This document shows positions 7,283-15,047 of a DNA stretch of 64,000 nt, piece by piece. The notes under the pieces are model-generated. The model worked only from the letters and a program-made list of their open reading frames with translations, was not told the origin of the DNA and did not search any database. The first letter of the stretch is position 1, and every line of letters begins with the position of its first letter. The DNA is from Bacteroidota bacterium. GTDB taxonomy: Bacteria > Bacteroidota > Bacteroidia > Chitinophagales > Chitinophagaceae. Made by a program: the position numbers and the translations under genes. Location: assembly GCA_018267955.1 (NCBI GenBank), contig JAFDXL010000002.1, positions 332,941 to 396,940 of the forward strand, given 5' to 3'.

Positions 7283-8119
7283 TTAATTATTTGTAAAGAA
7301 CAAATTTATTGTTGTGCCAATAAAGGGATTTTGGATGATCCGTCCACCTTCAAAAAGTGAATTTTCATAATCCGATGACCAAAAACCATTTCCAGTAGCA
7401 ATTTGCAAAACACCAAGCTTTTCCTTACAATAAGAGTAAATATTTTTCAATCCTAATCCACCGGGAGTTTGCTCTAATGACTTACTGCTATTGCCTTCGA
7501 CAGCCCAATTTATTGCAGATAATGCATTGTCTATCAGTCCATTAGTTGCTTTATTAATTTTTGGTAAAAACCCGTCACCAAGGTCTACCATTGTAAATTT
7601 TAAAGTCTTTTGTTTAGGATAATACTGACCTCCTACAAATAACAACTCTTTTGTATTTGCATGAAAATTTACATTGCAAAATATTTCTAATAAATCGTCA
7701 GATATTTTTGCTTTTAAATTGGCATCTAAATGTTCAGGCACTCCTCTATGACAAAGTAGATAATTGTCTACATAGTCCACAAATTGTTCTTTTGAATCTG
7801 GAGAGAAAGCTTTTATTGGTACAACACTTTGTCTATCGTCATCATTATTAGACTCGATAAATCCATTTCGAAACATCACTTCAAATTTTTGTCGTAGTAT
7901 ATCATAGTCTGTTGCAAAAGATATATTTCGGGAATAATATAATTTATACATCATTGCTTGGAGCAATGCACACATATTCCCATCAAAGAACTCTAAATCA
8001 TTAAATGATAGCCTTATTTGTTGATCTCTGAATTTCAAACACCAATTATAAAAATCCGCTAGCCTTTTATAGCCACCGTAATCCGTGCAGATTCTATCAC
8101 TAAATAGGTATTCTTTCAT
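7283..8119 (-). CDS. GHKL (histidine-kinase-like) ATPase, first gene of the cassette
   Basis: The 278-residue protein has an N-terminal region of about 90 residues with a STAS-like stretch (IRLSFNDLEFFDGNMCALLQAM), followed by a GHKL ATP-binding domain. The N box is EIFCNVNFHANTKE (145-158), the D box VDLGDGF (178-184), the G2 box PGGLGLKNI (219-227), and the final GTTINLFF is at 268-275. No phospho-acceptor histidine domain or membrane helix is seen, so it is not a classical sensor kinase. It is closer to RsbW/SpoIIAB-like switch ATPases. The ATG at 8119 is chosen; an upstream TTG would add five residues. Confidence 0.72.
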   Translation of the reverse strand: MKEYLFSDRICTDYGGYKRLADFYNWCLKFRDQQIRLSFNDLEFFDGNMCALLQAMMYKLYYSRNISFATDYDILRQKFEVMFRNGFIESNNDDDRQSVVPIKAFSPDSKEQFVDYVDNYLLCHRGVPEHLDANLKAKISDDLLEIFCNVNFHANTKELLFVGGQYYPKQKTLKFTMVDLGDGFLPKINKATNGLIDNALSAINWAVEGNSSKSLEQTPGGLGLKNIYSYCKEKLGVLQIATGNGFWSSDYENSLFEGGRIIQNPFIGTTINLFFTNN

Positions 8120-8438
8120 ACACTTACATATCAAATAAAATATTATTTCTAAAATAAGGATGCAAATTATAATTAGTATTCGACTTTTTATACCGTTTTT
8201 TCACCCTCTTAACTTAGTAATGATGATTTCGATGAATGGTTTACAAAGCATTGTTTTATTTTTACAGTGTTTAGTATCCATATGTTGCTGTCTTAAATAA
8301 CCACAAACAAAAGATCGCCGCAACTTATGACTTGATACGCCGATATGGCGTAGCTATGTCTTTGCGGTGATAGGCTGTGGTTAGCCTTAGGCAGCATATG
8401 ATTATGGCTACGCTAATTTTTTGCCTAAAATAACCACA
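8120..8438. other. Gene-free region with a structured element
   Basis: No coding sequence is supported here. The left part (8120-8290) is AT-rich and should hold the promoter of the minus-strand ATPase gene, though no clear TAnnTTTG was found. The right part (about 8295-8438) is GC-richer and full of inverted repeats, described separately. Confidence 0.6.
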
Positions 8439-8439
8439 A
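8295..8439 (+). repeat. Structured element flanked by a 12-bp direct repeat
   Basis: AAATAACCACAA occurs at 8295-8306 and again at 8428-8439, ending on the A of the next gene's ATG. Between the copies are an outer stem ATCGCCGCAA/TTGCGGTGAT (8314-8323 with 8362-8371, one G-T pair), an inner stem TACGCC/GGCGTA (8336-8341 with 8347-8352), and a hairpin AGGCT/AGCCT (8372-8376 with 8383-8387). GCGTAGC (8348-8354) can also pair with GCTACGC (8407-8413), just before a T6 run, which would exclude the inner stem. It could be a small mobile element with target duplication, or a switching leader RNA. Confidence 0.5.
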
Positions 8440-8903
8440 TGAAAAATTCAATTATTCTTCTGACGCTACTCGGTATATGCCTTGAAACGTCTGCACAAGA
8501 CCTGATCGTAAAGAAATCAGGGGCCACAATCAAAGCTAAAGTCACAGAGATTTCCCAAACTGAAATCCGGTATAAAAGGTTTGATAACCTGGGTGGCCCT
8601 ACAATTACAATTCCAAATGACGATATCCTTGTCATTGAATATGAAAACGGCACAAAAGAACATTTTGGAAATGAAAACGATGAACCTATTCTTCAGATTA
8701 ATAACCATGCGTCTGGTATCATAAATCCTATACACAATCAATGTGATTTTAAAGCCGGAGATGTCGTAATTTTCAAAAACGCAAACGGGAAGTATCGAAC
8801 TGGATTAGCAGTAGGCATTCAAGGTGACTCAGCAATTATCAAAAGCCACCTAAGAACATTCTCGATGCCTTGCAATCAAGTTTCCAAATACGTAGACAAA
8901 TAG
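8439..8903 (+). CDS. Secreted hypothetical protein, Bacteroidota-type
   Basis: The 154-residue protein has a clear signal peptide (MKNSIILLTLLGICLETSAQ). A motif common in uncharacterised Bacteroidota proteins follows: a DLIVKKSGATIKAKVTEI stretch, then YKRFDNLGGPTITI and ILVIEYENGTKEHF. The C-terminal half contains FKAGDVVIFKNANGKYRTG, probably a small beta domain. There is no lipobox or sorting domain, so a periplasmic or surface location is likely. Function is unknown. The start is set at the ATG at 8439; an upstream TTG in frame would extend it into the direct repeat. Confidence 0.7.
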   Translation: MKNSIILLTLLGICLETSAQDLIVKKSGATIKAKVTEISQTEIRYKRFDNLGGPTITIPNDDILVIEYENGTKEHFGNENDEPILQINNHASGIINPIHNQCDFKAGDVVIFKNANGKYRTGLAVGIQGDSAIIKSHLRTFSMPCNQVSKYVDK

Positions 8904-8943
8904 GGAACCTTTTCCCTTTTAAGTGGAACTTTTTCCCTTTTTT
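8903..8943 (+). terminator. Tandem terminator-like repeats
   Basis: Directly after the stop codon, GGGAA and TTCCC (8903-8907, 8912-8916) form a hairpin followed by T4. A near-copy, GGAACTTTTTCCC with a T6 run, follows at 8925-8943. The two units look like a duplicated weak intrinsic terminator. Confidence 0.5.
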
Positions 8944-8948
8944 ATCGA

Positions 8949-8956
8949 TAAATTTG
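8949..8956 (+). promoter_or_regulatory. Candidate -7 element for the 46-residue gene
   Basis: TAAATTTG matches TAnnTTTG and ends 26 nt before the ATG at 8983. No -33 TTTG at the usual spacing was seen. Confidence 0.4.
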
Positions 8957-8982
8957 CTTTTAAATACATATTTTGTGTGGAT

Positions 8983-9123
8983 ATGAAAACGGACAAGAAA
9001 ACATCTAAGACAATTACGAAAAAAAAGACCGAAAAACTGGCCATTAAAGAAGGTCTAACCTTTGATGATTTGCTACGTATTTCGGTCAGCCCACCTGCTC
9101 AAAAAACAAAAAAATCTGCATAA
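8983..9123 (+). CDS. Small basic hypothetical protein (46 aa)
   Basis: The product is 46 residues, lysine- and threonine-rich at the N-terminus (MKTDKKTSKTITKKKTEKL), then LAIKEGLTFDDLLRISVSPP. The basic N-terminus suggests nucleic-acid contact, but no known domain is recognised. It has its own -7 element and a strong terminator directly after the stop, which together support a real short transcript. An upstream in-frame ATG at 8923 is less likely because it would precede the promoter. Confidence 0.5.
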   Translation: MKTDKKTSKTITKKKTEKLAIKEGLTFDDLLRISVSPPAQKTKKSA

Positions 9124-9124
9124 T

Positions 9125-9148
9125 AAAAGCCACTTAATAGTGGCTTTT
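9125..9148 (+). terminator. Strong intrinsic terminator
   Basis: AAAAGCCACT (9125-9134), loop TAAT, and AGTGGCTTTT (9139-9148) form a perfect 10-bp hairpin with a T4 end, immediately after the 46-residue gene. Confidence 0.8.
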
Positions 9149-9173
9149 ATATTTTAAACTAAATTTAATAATA

Positions 9174-9359
9174 ATGATACAGCCTGTTATTACCAAAGAG
9201 TTAATTGATCAGTTTAAAGAGGAATATAATTTCTTCAGGTACAATTCTTCAATACAACCTACTATACCAACCACATCTTATAAGTTTGAGGAATTTATGG
9301 CGTGGCTTCAGGCAAAGAAGTTAGATGAAATAAGACAACTTATAAAAGCCGCAGAATAG
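9174..9359 (+). CDS. Small hypothetical protein (61 aa)
   Basis: The 61-residue product starts MIQPVITKELIDQFKEEYNF and ends with an amphipathic helix (FMAWLQAKKLDEIRQLIKAAE). No domain, signal peptide or membrane segment is recognised. It follows a strong terminator and must have its own promoter in the 25-bp AT-rich gap or be read weakly. Its codon use and good helix-forming C-terminus make it plausible, but the function is unknown. Confidence 0.45.
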   Translation: MIQPVITKELIDQFKEEYNFFRYNSSIQPTIPTTSYKFEEFMAWLQAKKLDEIRQLIKAAE

Positions 9360-9696
9360 TTTTGAATAAACAATTTGGCGAATACCTATCTCACATAACG
9401 AAAACTCAACAATTGACTTGCCTTCTTCCCAGATAATATATAGTTACCAAAAAATTACGTTTGTATGATTGCATTTATAATTGCTTAAAAATGAGTTTTT
9501 CTACCACGAAATCTCCATATTCATCATTTATTTAATTTGATTTTAATATTCAATAACATTATCTCTATATTAATTGTACTGTAAGCCGATTGTTAAATAC
9601 CTGAAATTTTGTAATGAATTCCTGAAAATTAATAGTGACTAAACGTTTTTGGTAGTATTTTTGCCCTCTAAATTTTCTCTAACAAAAGATCATTCT
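9360..9696. other. AT-rich intergenic region before pckA
   Basis: This 337-bp stretch has no supported gene. It ends the AT-rich island and carries the pckA promoter near its right end. No repeat or RNA gene was recognised in it. Confidence 0.6.
9656..9663 (+). promoter_or_regulatory. Candidate -7 element of pckA
   Basis: TATTTTTG matches TAnnTTTG and ends 33 nt before the pckA ATG at 9697. No -33 TTTG lies at the standard distance. Confidence 0.55.
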
Positions 9697-11310
9697 ATGC
9701 AAGAATTTGGTAAGAAAAACCCTTCAGCTAATCTTGCTGACATAGGGTTGAATGTTGCCGTTGCTCACTGGAACCTGACTCCTGAAGAGTTAACTAAAAA
9801 GACAATTGAACTGGGACAAGGCGAACTGAACGATACAGGCGCTTTATGTGTAAGCACGGGCAAATTCACCGGCCGTTCTCCAAAAGACAAATTCACGGTA
9901 AAGGATGCTATCACCGAGCACAGCGTTGACTGGGGTGATGTAAATATTCCTTTCTCTCCTGAAGCTTTTGACAAATTATACGATAAAGTGGCCGCTTACC
10001 TCGGTGGTAAAGAAGTATGGGTACGTGACGCATACGCTTGCGCAGATCCTAAATACCGCCTGAACATTCGTGTTGTGAATGAAACTCCATGGGCAAACCT
10101 GTTTTGCTATGACCTGTTTCTCCGCCCAACCGCTGAAGAAACAGAAACACAAAATCCTGACTGGCTGATCCTGCAAGCTCCAAGCTTCCACGCCGATCCC
10201 GCTGTGGATGGTACCCGCCAGGCAAACTTTACGATCGTAAACTTTACACGTAAAATAGTTCTGATCGGTGGTTCTGCATATACCGGCGAAATGAAGAAAG
10301 GTATCTTCGGTGTACTGAACTTTGTGTTACCACACGACCATAAAGTATTAAGCATGCACTGCTCTGCTAACGAAGGTGAGGATGGCGATGTTGCCCTGTT
10401 CTTCGGTTTAAGCGGTACCGGTAAAACTACTTTGTCTGCTGACCCACATCGTGCCTTGATCGGTGATGATGAACACGGATGGGCTGATGGTTCTGTATTC
10501 AACTTCGAAGGTGGCTGCTATGCAAAATGTATAGACCTGAGCGCTGAAAAAGAACCTCAGATCTTCAACGCTATCAAGCCTAATACTATCCTGGAGAACA
10601 TTAAGTTCTTCCCGGGTACTAAAACCGTAGATTATAAAGATGGCAGCGTTACAGAAAATACACGCGCTGCCTATCCTATATTCCACATAGACAATGCTAA
10701 GGAACCATCTTATGGTGGCGATCCTAAAAACATATTCTTCCTTACCTGCGATGCGTTCGGCATCCTGCCTCCTATCAGCAAGCTGACAAAGGCACAGGCT
10801 ATGTACCACTTCATCAGCGGCTATACTGCTAAGGTTGCCGGTACAGAAGTTGGCGTTACCGAACCACAAACTACATTCTCTGCATGTTTTGGCCGCGTAT
10901 TCCTGCCACTGCACCCAACAAAATATGCTGAGCTGTTAGGTAAGAAATTGGAAGAGCACAAAGACGTAAATGTATGGCTGGTGAATACCGGCTGGAGCGG
11001 TGGTGCTTACGGTACTGGTAGCCGTATGAAACTGAGCTATACACGTTCTATGATCACAGCAGCTATGAATGGTGAACTGAACAATGTTGAATACAATGCT
11101 CATCCTACGTTTGGTGTACTGATTCCTCAATCTGTACCTAATGTCCCTGCTGAAGTACTGAACCCACGCGATACATGGGCTGACAAAGAAGCTTATGATA
11201 AGAAGGCTAACGAGCTGGCTCAGCTCTTCGTTAAGAACTTCGATAAATATGCTTCACAAGCAAGTGATGAGATTTTATCTGCTGCTCCTGTGGTAATGCA
11301 AAATGCTTAG
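9697..11310 (+). CDS. pckA: Phosphoenolpyruvate carboxykinase (ATP)
   Basis: The enzyme interconverts oxaloacetate and phosphoenolpyruvate with ATP/ADP, the first committed step of gluconeogenesis; in fermenting or CO2-fixing cells it can run in reverse. The 537-residue protein has the substrate segment FTGRSPKDKF, the P-loop GLSGTGKTTLSAD, the metal-binding GDDEHGW and the ATP-type motif NTGWSGGAYGTG. The ATG at 9697 is chosen because the upstream in-frame start lies before the -7 element. A strong terminator follows, so it is a single-gene unit. Confidence 0.97.
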   Translation: MQEFGKKNPSANLADIGLNVAVAHWNLTPEELTKKTIELGQGELNDTGALCVSTGKFTGRSPKDKFTVKDAITEHSVDWGDVNIPFSPEAFDKLYDKVAAYLGGKEVWVRDAYACADPKYRLNIRVVNETPWANLFCYDLFLRPTAEETETQNPDWLILQAPSFHADPAVDGTRQANFTIVNFTRKIVLIGGSAYTGEMKKGIFGVLNFVLPHDHKVLSMHCSANEGEDGDVALFFGLSGTGKTTLSADPHRALIGDDEHGWADGSVFNFEGGCYAKCIDLSAEKEPQIFNAIKPNTILENIKFFPGTKTVDYKDGSVTENTRAAYPIFHIDNAKEPSYGGDPKNIFFLTCDAFGILPPISKLTKAQAMYHFISGYTAKVAGTEVGVTEPQTTFSACFGRVFLPLHPTKYAELLGKKLEEHKDVNVWLVNTGWSGGAYGTGSRMKLSYTRSMITAAMNGELNNVEYNAHPTFGVLIPQSVPNVPAEVLNPRDTWADKEAYDKKANELAQLFVKNFDKYASQASDEILSAAPVVMQNA

Positions 11311-11333
11311 TAGTAAAATAATATATTCATGAT

Positions 11334-11360
11334 AAAACCCTGCCAACTGGCAGGGTTTTT
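11334..11360 (+). terminator. Intrinsic terminator of pckA
   Basis: AAAACCCTGCC (11334-11344), loop AACT, and GGCAGGGTTTT (11349-11359) form a perfect 11-bp hairpin ending in T's. Confidence 0.85.
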
Positions 11361-11390
11361 GTTTTATAAAATCCGCCAACACTCCTTATT

Positions 11391-11825
11391 ATGAAATCAT
11401 ATAGCCTTTTAGCCCTTCTTTCGCTTGTTATCCTATCTATCTCCTGCAACAAGCAAGGTCCGGAGCCTGTGCAGCCTATACCGGCACAAACCCACTATTT
11501 TGAAGCTAAATACCATCTATATGACAGCACCCATTACTGGTGGGAGAATGCCACAATGCCTAAGGATACAACCATACATTACCCTATTAGTCGCATTGTA
11601 AGTGTATTTATGGATACTAGTGCCGGGTATATAACTTGCAACAAGGATACTTTCAGGTACAATGAAATCTATCCTTCCTATAAAGGTTATTATTCATTTT
11701 TCCTTTCGCCGGTTGAAAACAATAAAATTATCCTTACTAAAGACACCCTGACAATAAATATTTCAAGGATCGGTGCCAGCCACGACGGTACAAATGAGAT
11801 TACCCGTGGTTATGTTATTCCATAG
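11391..11825 (+). CDS. Hypothetical lipoprotein
   Basis: The 144-residue protein has a lipoprotein signal peptide, MKSYSLLALLSLVILSISC, with the lipobox LSISC and then NKQGPEP. The mature part is rich in Tyr, Thr and Asp (AKYHLYDSTHYWWENATMPK), suggesting a small beta-rich envelope protein. No family is recognised. It sits alone between the pckA terminator and a T9SS cargo gene. Confidence 0.65.
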   Translation: MKSYSLLALLSLVILSISCNKQGPEPVQPIPAQTHYFEAKYHLYDSTHYWWENATMPKDTTIHYPISRIVSVFMDTSAGYITCNKDTFRYNEIYPSYKGYYSFFLSPVENNKIILTKDTLTINISRIGASHDGTNEITRGYVIP

Positions 11826-11976
11826 ATAACAGCCAATACCGACTCCAACCAGCAACAATCCCAACACCGGTAATAACAATGCAACAGGCATATTCACGCC
11901 AACATAAGGATCAAAGGATTTAGAGTAAAGTAACAAACCTTATTATCGTTATCTTAGTATCTAAATTTTCTACTGC

Positions 11977-12831
11977 ATGCGCCGTTTACTTACTATTACC
12001 GCAATATTGATCTGTTTCCTTTTCGCCAATAATATTTTCGCCCAATGCCCCACCTCAACCTTATCAGTGTACAATATTACCGGCGATAGCGCTACAATAT
12101 CATGGCCAACAGTATCGGGTGTTGCAGGATTTGAATATGCGGTACTCCCGGCTACAGCACCTGCCCCTTCTTCCGGAACACCCGAAAGCAGTGGCGCTAC
12201 CATAAAGGTCGGCGGCCTTAGCATAGGCACTGCATACAATGCATGGCTGCGGTCAGATTGTGGTGGCGGCGTTTATACCCCATGGGCTTCTCTTAGTTTC
12301 TCGACCACTTGTGGTACTCCGGGCACTATTAATATTTCTAATGTACATGCCGATGCTGCCACCGTTAGCTGGACCTCAGTGAGCCCAACAGCGCAATACG
12401 AATATGTAATAGATACAGCTGCAACATCCCCTGCAGGTGCCGGCACGTCTGTAAATACCAATTCAGTAACGGTTACAGGTTTGCTTCAAGGCAAGACTTA
12501 TTATGCTTTTGTACGTACTAAATGTTCCAGTGCATTTTCAAACTGGTCTGCAGGCCAATCGTTCATATCCGCATGGCCTACGCAAATAGGTACAGTTACA
12601 ACAGATAAGATACAGGTTTATCCTAATCCTGTGATAAATACACTTTCTATCACAGGCTTAACCAACGGTACAATTATATCTATCTACAATACTATGGGTG
12701 CGCTGATGGGGCATTACAATGTCAACACTTCTCTACCGCAAATTGATATGTCGTCCTTTCCAAGTGGTATTTATATCCTTCATTGCCAGGACAAAAACAA
12801 CTCAACTGCTATAAGGCTGAGTAAAAAATAA
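11977..12831 (+). CDS. Fibronectin type III protein with T9SS type A sorting domain
   Basis: The 284-residue protein has a signal peptide (ITAILICFLFANNIFAQ) and two fibronectin type III-like repeats of about 85 residues, each with an SATISW or AATVSW strand and a Y-x-A-x-(L/V)-R-(S/T) strand. The C-terminal sorting domain begins IQVYPNPVINTLSITGL and ends GIYILHCQDKNNSTAIRL. The sorting domain directs export by the type IX machinery and surface attachment or release. There is no catalytic domain, so a small adhesin or matrix protein is likely. It converges with the next gene with 2 nt between stops. Confidence 0.85.
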   Translation: MRRLLTITAILICFLFANNIFAQCPTSTLSVYNITGDSATISWPTVSGVAGFEYAVLPATAPAPSSGTPESSGATIKVGGLSIGTAYNAWLRSDCGGGVYTPWASLSFSTTCGTPGTINISNVHADAATVSWTSVSPTAQYEYVIDTAATSPAGAGTSVNTNSVTVTGLLQGKTYYAFVRTKCSSAFSNWSAGQSFISAWPTQIGTVTTDKIQVYPNPVINTLSITGLTNGTIISIYNTMGALMGHYNVNTSLPQIDMSSFPSGIYILHCQDKNNSTAIRLSKK

Positions 12832-12833
12832 GC

Positions 12834-14210
12834 CTACTTTACTACGGTGTACACGGTAGTAGTATCTTTAAAATCGAAGTACTGCTTAGGCAGTTCAGCA
12901 TAGTTTATCGCACCCCATTCAGTCATAAATAATCGCGTGTCCGACTGTGCTCCCGGCGCTAATTGATCTGCTTTTCCCGATACAAGGATGCTTCCGCTAT
13001 AATGATACTCTATCACAGCAAGCATCCAAATCTCAAATGAGGTAGACCAGGAGAATACCAGGTTATCCATAGGAACCCTGCCTTCCGCAAGCAACACCTT
13101 TTGGTGAGGATACTTATTTAAAAGCTCTCTTTCACAATCAAGCCTGTTTGTATAAGCAATATGGCTATTATAGATGCGAACCACTCCCAATATGGCTATG
13201 ATCGCCATAATACCGTATCCAAGGTAATATTTGCTTAATAAAGGGAGCACATCATACACAAAAGGTAATGCAACTATAAATACCAATGGCATATACATGG
13301 TCTCGGCATAGGCATCGGTCATATTACCATCGGGATGGGTTACGTTGACCAGCAGTAGGTATGCTAACGCAGATAAGACAAACAGTATAAGCTTTGCCCA
13401 GGCTCTTTGTGTGATGTACACTACCATGTTCATGGCTGCTAACAGCGGCATCCAGTAAAACTTGTCAATGCAGTATTTTATAAACTTGTCTGTCGAAGCT
13501 GTACTGAAATAATGCGGAAAAAGACTTACAAAATTGCCGATACCCCCTTCTGCCTGATCATCATAGCCATTTTTGAAAAAGAAATGTTTACAAGCAACAA
13601 GCACTACAAAAACAATAAAAGAGCCAATAAATAACTTTCTGTCTGCTAAACCGCTTTTATCCACCAGGTGAAACATTGCCCCAAACAGTACAACAAAAAA
13701 AGCAAGCGGATGTATAAATGCAACTATTGCAATGGCTATTAATAACAATGGATAAGCATACCACGCCATGCTTTTTACATCTTTGATCGTCATGTATGCA
13801 AGCAAAGCAATTGCCATAGGCATACCTTGTATTATCTCTGACTGTATGTTGTAGAATGTATCAGAGAGGATCATGGTATTAAACAACAGTAATATCAATG
13901 CATACCGGTAGTTCTTAAAAACACTGCCGCATAAAACATAGCAGATAAAGTTGTTGAGTATATAGTTGAGCGAATAGGAGATGACCACTGCTTTTAACGG
14001 CGCACCCAATTTGATGCAGATCAATGGGAGTATCTGTGTCAATAGCGTTCCGAACCTGGCTGCCTGTATCTCGAAGCTGCCATTCTTTATCAGGAAGAAG
14101 AGATGAAAAGCAGAATCGGCATAGATGATCCGTTCTTTATAAAAAACGAACGCCAGTATGATGAGTGCCAGGTAGACTATGAAGCCACCTTTGTAAATGC
14201 GCTTGTACAA
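12834..14210 (-). CDS. Polytopic membrane protein, unknown (glycosyltransferase-like layout)
   Basis: The 458-residue protein is highly hydrophobic, with about ten or more membrane helices and a soluble C-terminal part of roughly 100 residues. The overall plan, with an early loop containing YADSAFHLFFLIKNGSFE and many helices, resembles GT-C type membrane glycosyltransferases, but I do not see a diagnostic DxD or ExD motif. It lies 26 nt downstream of the alkA-like gene on the same strand and may be co-transcribed with it. Function is not assigned. Confidence 0.55.
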   Translation of the reverse strand: MYKRIYKGGFIVYLALIILAFVFYKERIIYADSAFHLFFLIKNGSFEIQAARFGTLLTQILPLICIKLGAPLKAVVISYSLNYILNNFICYVLCGSVFKNYRYALILLLFNTMILSDTFYNIQSEIIQGMPMAIALLAYMTIKDVKSMAWYAYPLLLIAIAIVAFIHPLAFFVVLFGAMFHLVDKSGLADRKLFIGSFIVFVVLVACKHFFFKNGYDDQAEGGIGNFVSLFPHYFSTASTDKFIKYCIDKFYWMPLLAAMNMVVYITQRAWAKLILFVLSALAYLLLVNVTHPDGNMTDAYAETMYMPLVFIVALPFVYDVLPLLSKYYLGYGIMAIIAILGVVRIYNSHIAYTNRLDCERELLNKYPHQKVLLAEGRVPMDNLVFSWSTSFEIWMLAVIEYHYSGSILVSGKADQLAPGAQSDTRLFMTEWGAINYAELPKQYFDFKDTTTVYTVVK

Positions 14211-14236
14211 ATAGTTGATTTTGAGAGCAAGATAAT

Positions 14237-14854
14237 TTATTTCCCGTCTTTATACCGCCAAAGCATCATGCAGGCATAGGTACGGTACGGGCTCCATTTC
14301 GCAGATATCTTCAGCATTTTTTCCCGTAACGTTTTCTTGTCGGTTATATCCAGCTTATATATAGCTGCCATAGCCTGTTGTATGCCCAGGTCATCCACGG
14401 CAAACACATCTTCCCTGCCGAGGGCAAACATCAATTGCATTTCCACCGTCCAGCGCCCTACTCCTTTTATCGGCAGCAGAAAATCCATCACTTCTTCATT
14501 AGTCATTTTGTATAGCTTTTTATCATCCATACCATGCATTATTGCATAGGCTGCCACATCCTGCACATATCTCACTTTGGCATTAGAAAGCCCGATGTCA
14601 CGCAACTTATCAAACGGGGTATCAACTATTTGCTGGGGTGTTGGTTCCTCCCCGCTATACAATTCCAAAAAGCGTTTGTAAATAACCTGTGCCACTTTGG
14701 TAGATAATTGCTGGCTCATGATTGAGGCACAAAGATGCAGGCAGATATTCTTATGCCTTTTCAGTTTCAGGTTGGGGTAAAGCTCCAGTAAAGGATGCAG
14801 CTTTTTGTCCTTCGAAAGGACTTCATGGTATGGCGATAGTGTCTGCTGTTTCAT
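14237..14854 (-). CDS. DNA-3-methyladenine glycosylase II family protein
   Basis: AlkA-type enzymes remove alkylated bases from DNA to start base-excision repair. The 205-residue protein contains the HhH-GPD signature: the helix-hairpin-helix LLPIKGVGRWTVEMQLMFAL, then the catalytic aspartate in DVFAVDDLGIQQAM. It lacks the extra N-terminal domain of E. coli AlkA, matching the shorter bacterial and yeast Mag-like form. No iron-sulfur cysteine cluster is present at the C-terminus, which argues against the Nth/MutY branch. Confidence 0.88.
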   Translation of the reverse strand: MKQQTLSPYHEVLSKDKKLHPLLELYPNLKLKRHKNICLHLCASIMSQQLSTKVAQVIYKRFLELYSGEEPTPQQIVDTPFDKLRDIGLSNAKVRYVQDVAAYAIMHGMDDKKLYKMTNEEVMDFLLPIKGVGRWTVEMQLMFALGREDVFAVDDLGIQQAMAAIYKLDITDKKTLREKMLKISAKWSPYRTYACMMLWRYKDGK

Positions 14855-15011
14855 GCCTATAAAACTATTGGATTTTCAAACAACATACCGTCGCTTTTTC
14901 ATTGCTTTGAATAACTAATTAAGCAACAATGCCAACAACATATAATACTCACGGCCTATACGACAACTATAGCCACAAAAGGATTAGCCTGAAAAAGAGC
15001 GGATTTCATAT

Positions 15012-15019
15012 TATCTTTG
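15012..15019 (+). promoter_or_regulatory. Candidate -7 element of gcvT
   Basis: TATCTTTG matches TAnnTTTG and ends 28 nt before the gcvT ATG at 15048. Confidence 0.55.
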
Positions 15020-15047
15020 CCCCGCAATTAAAAACCACTATTTTCAG

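Noticed and set aside
8311-8440. Possible integron attC site in the structured region
   Set aside because: The core sites RYYYAAC and GTTRRRY are not present at the ends, and there is no integrase gene.
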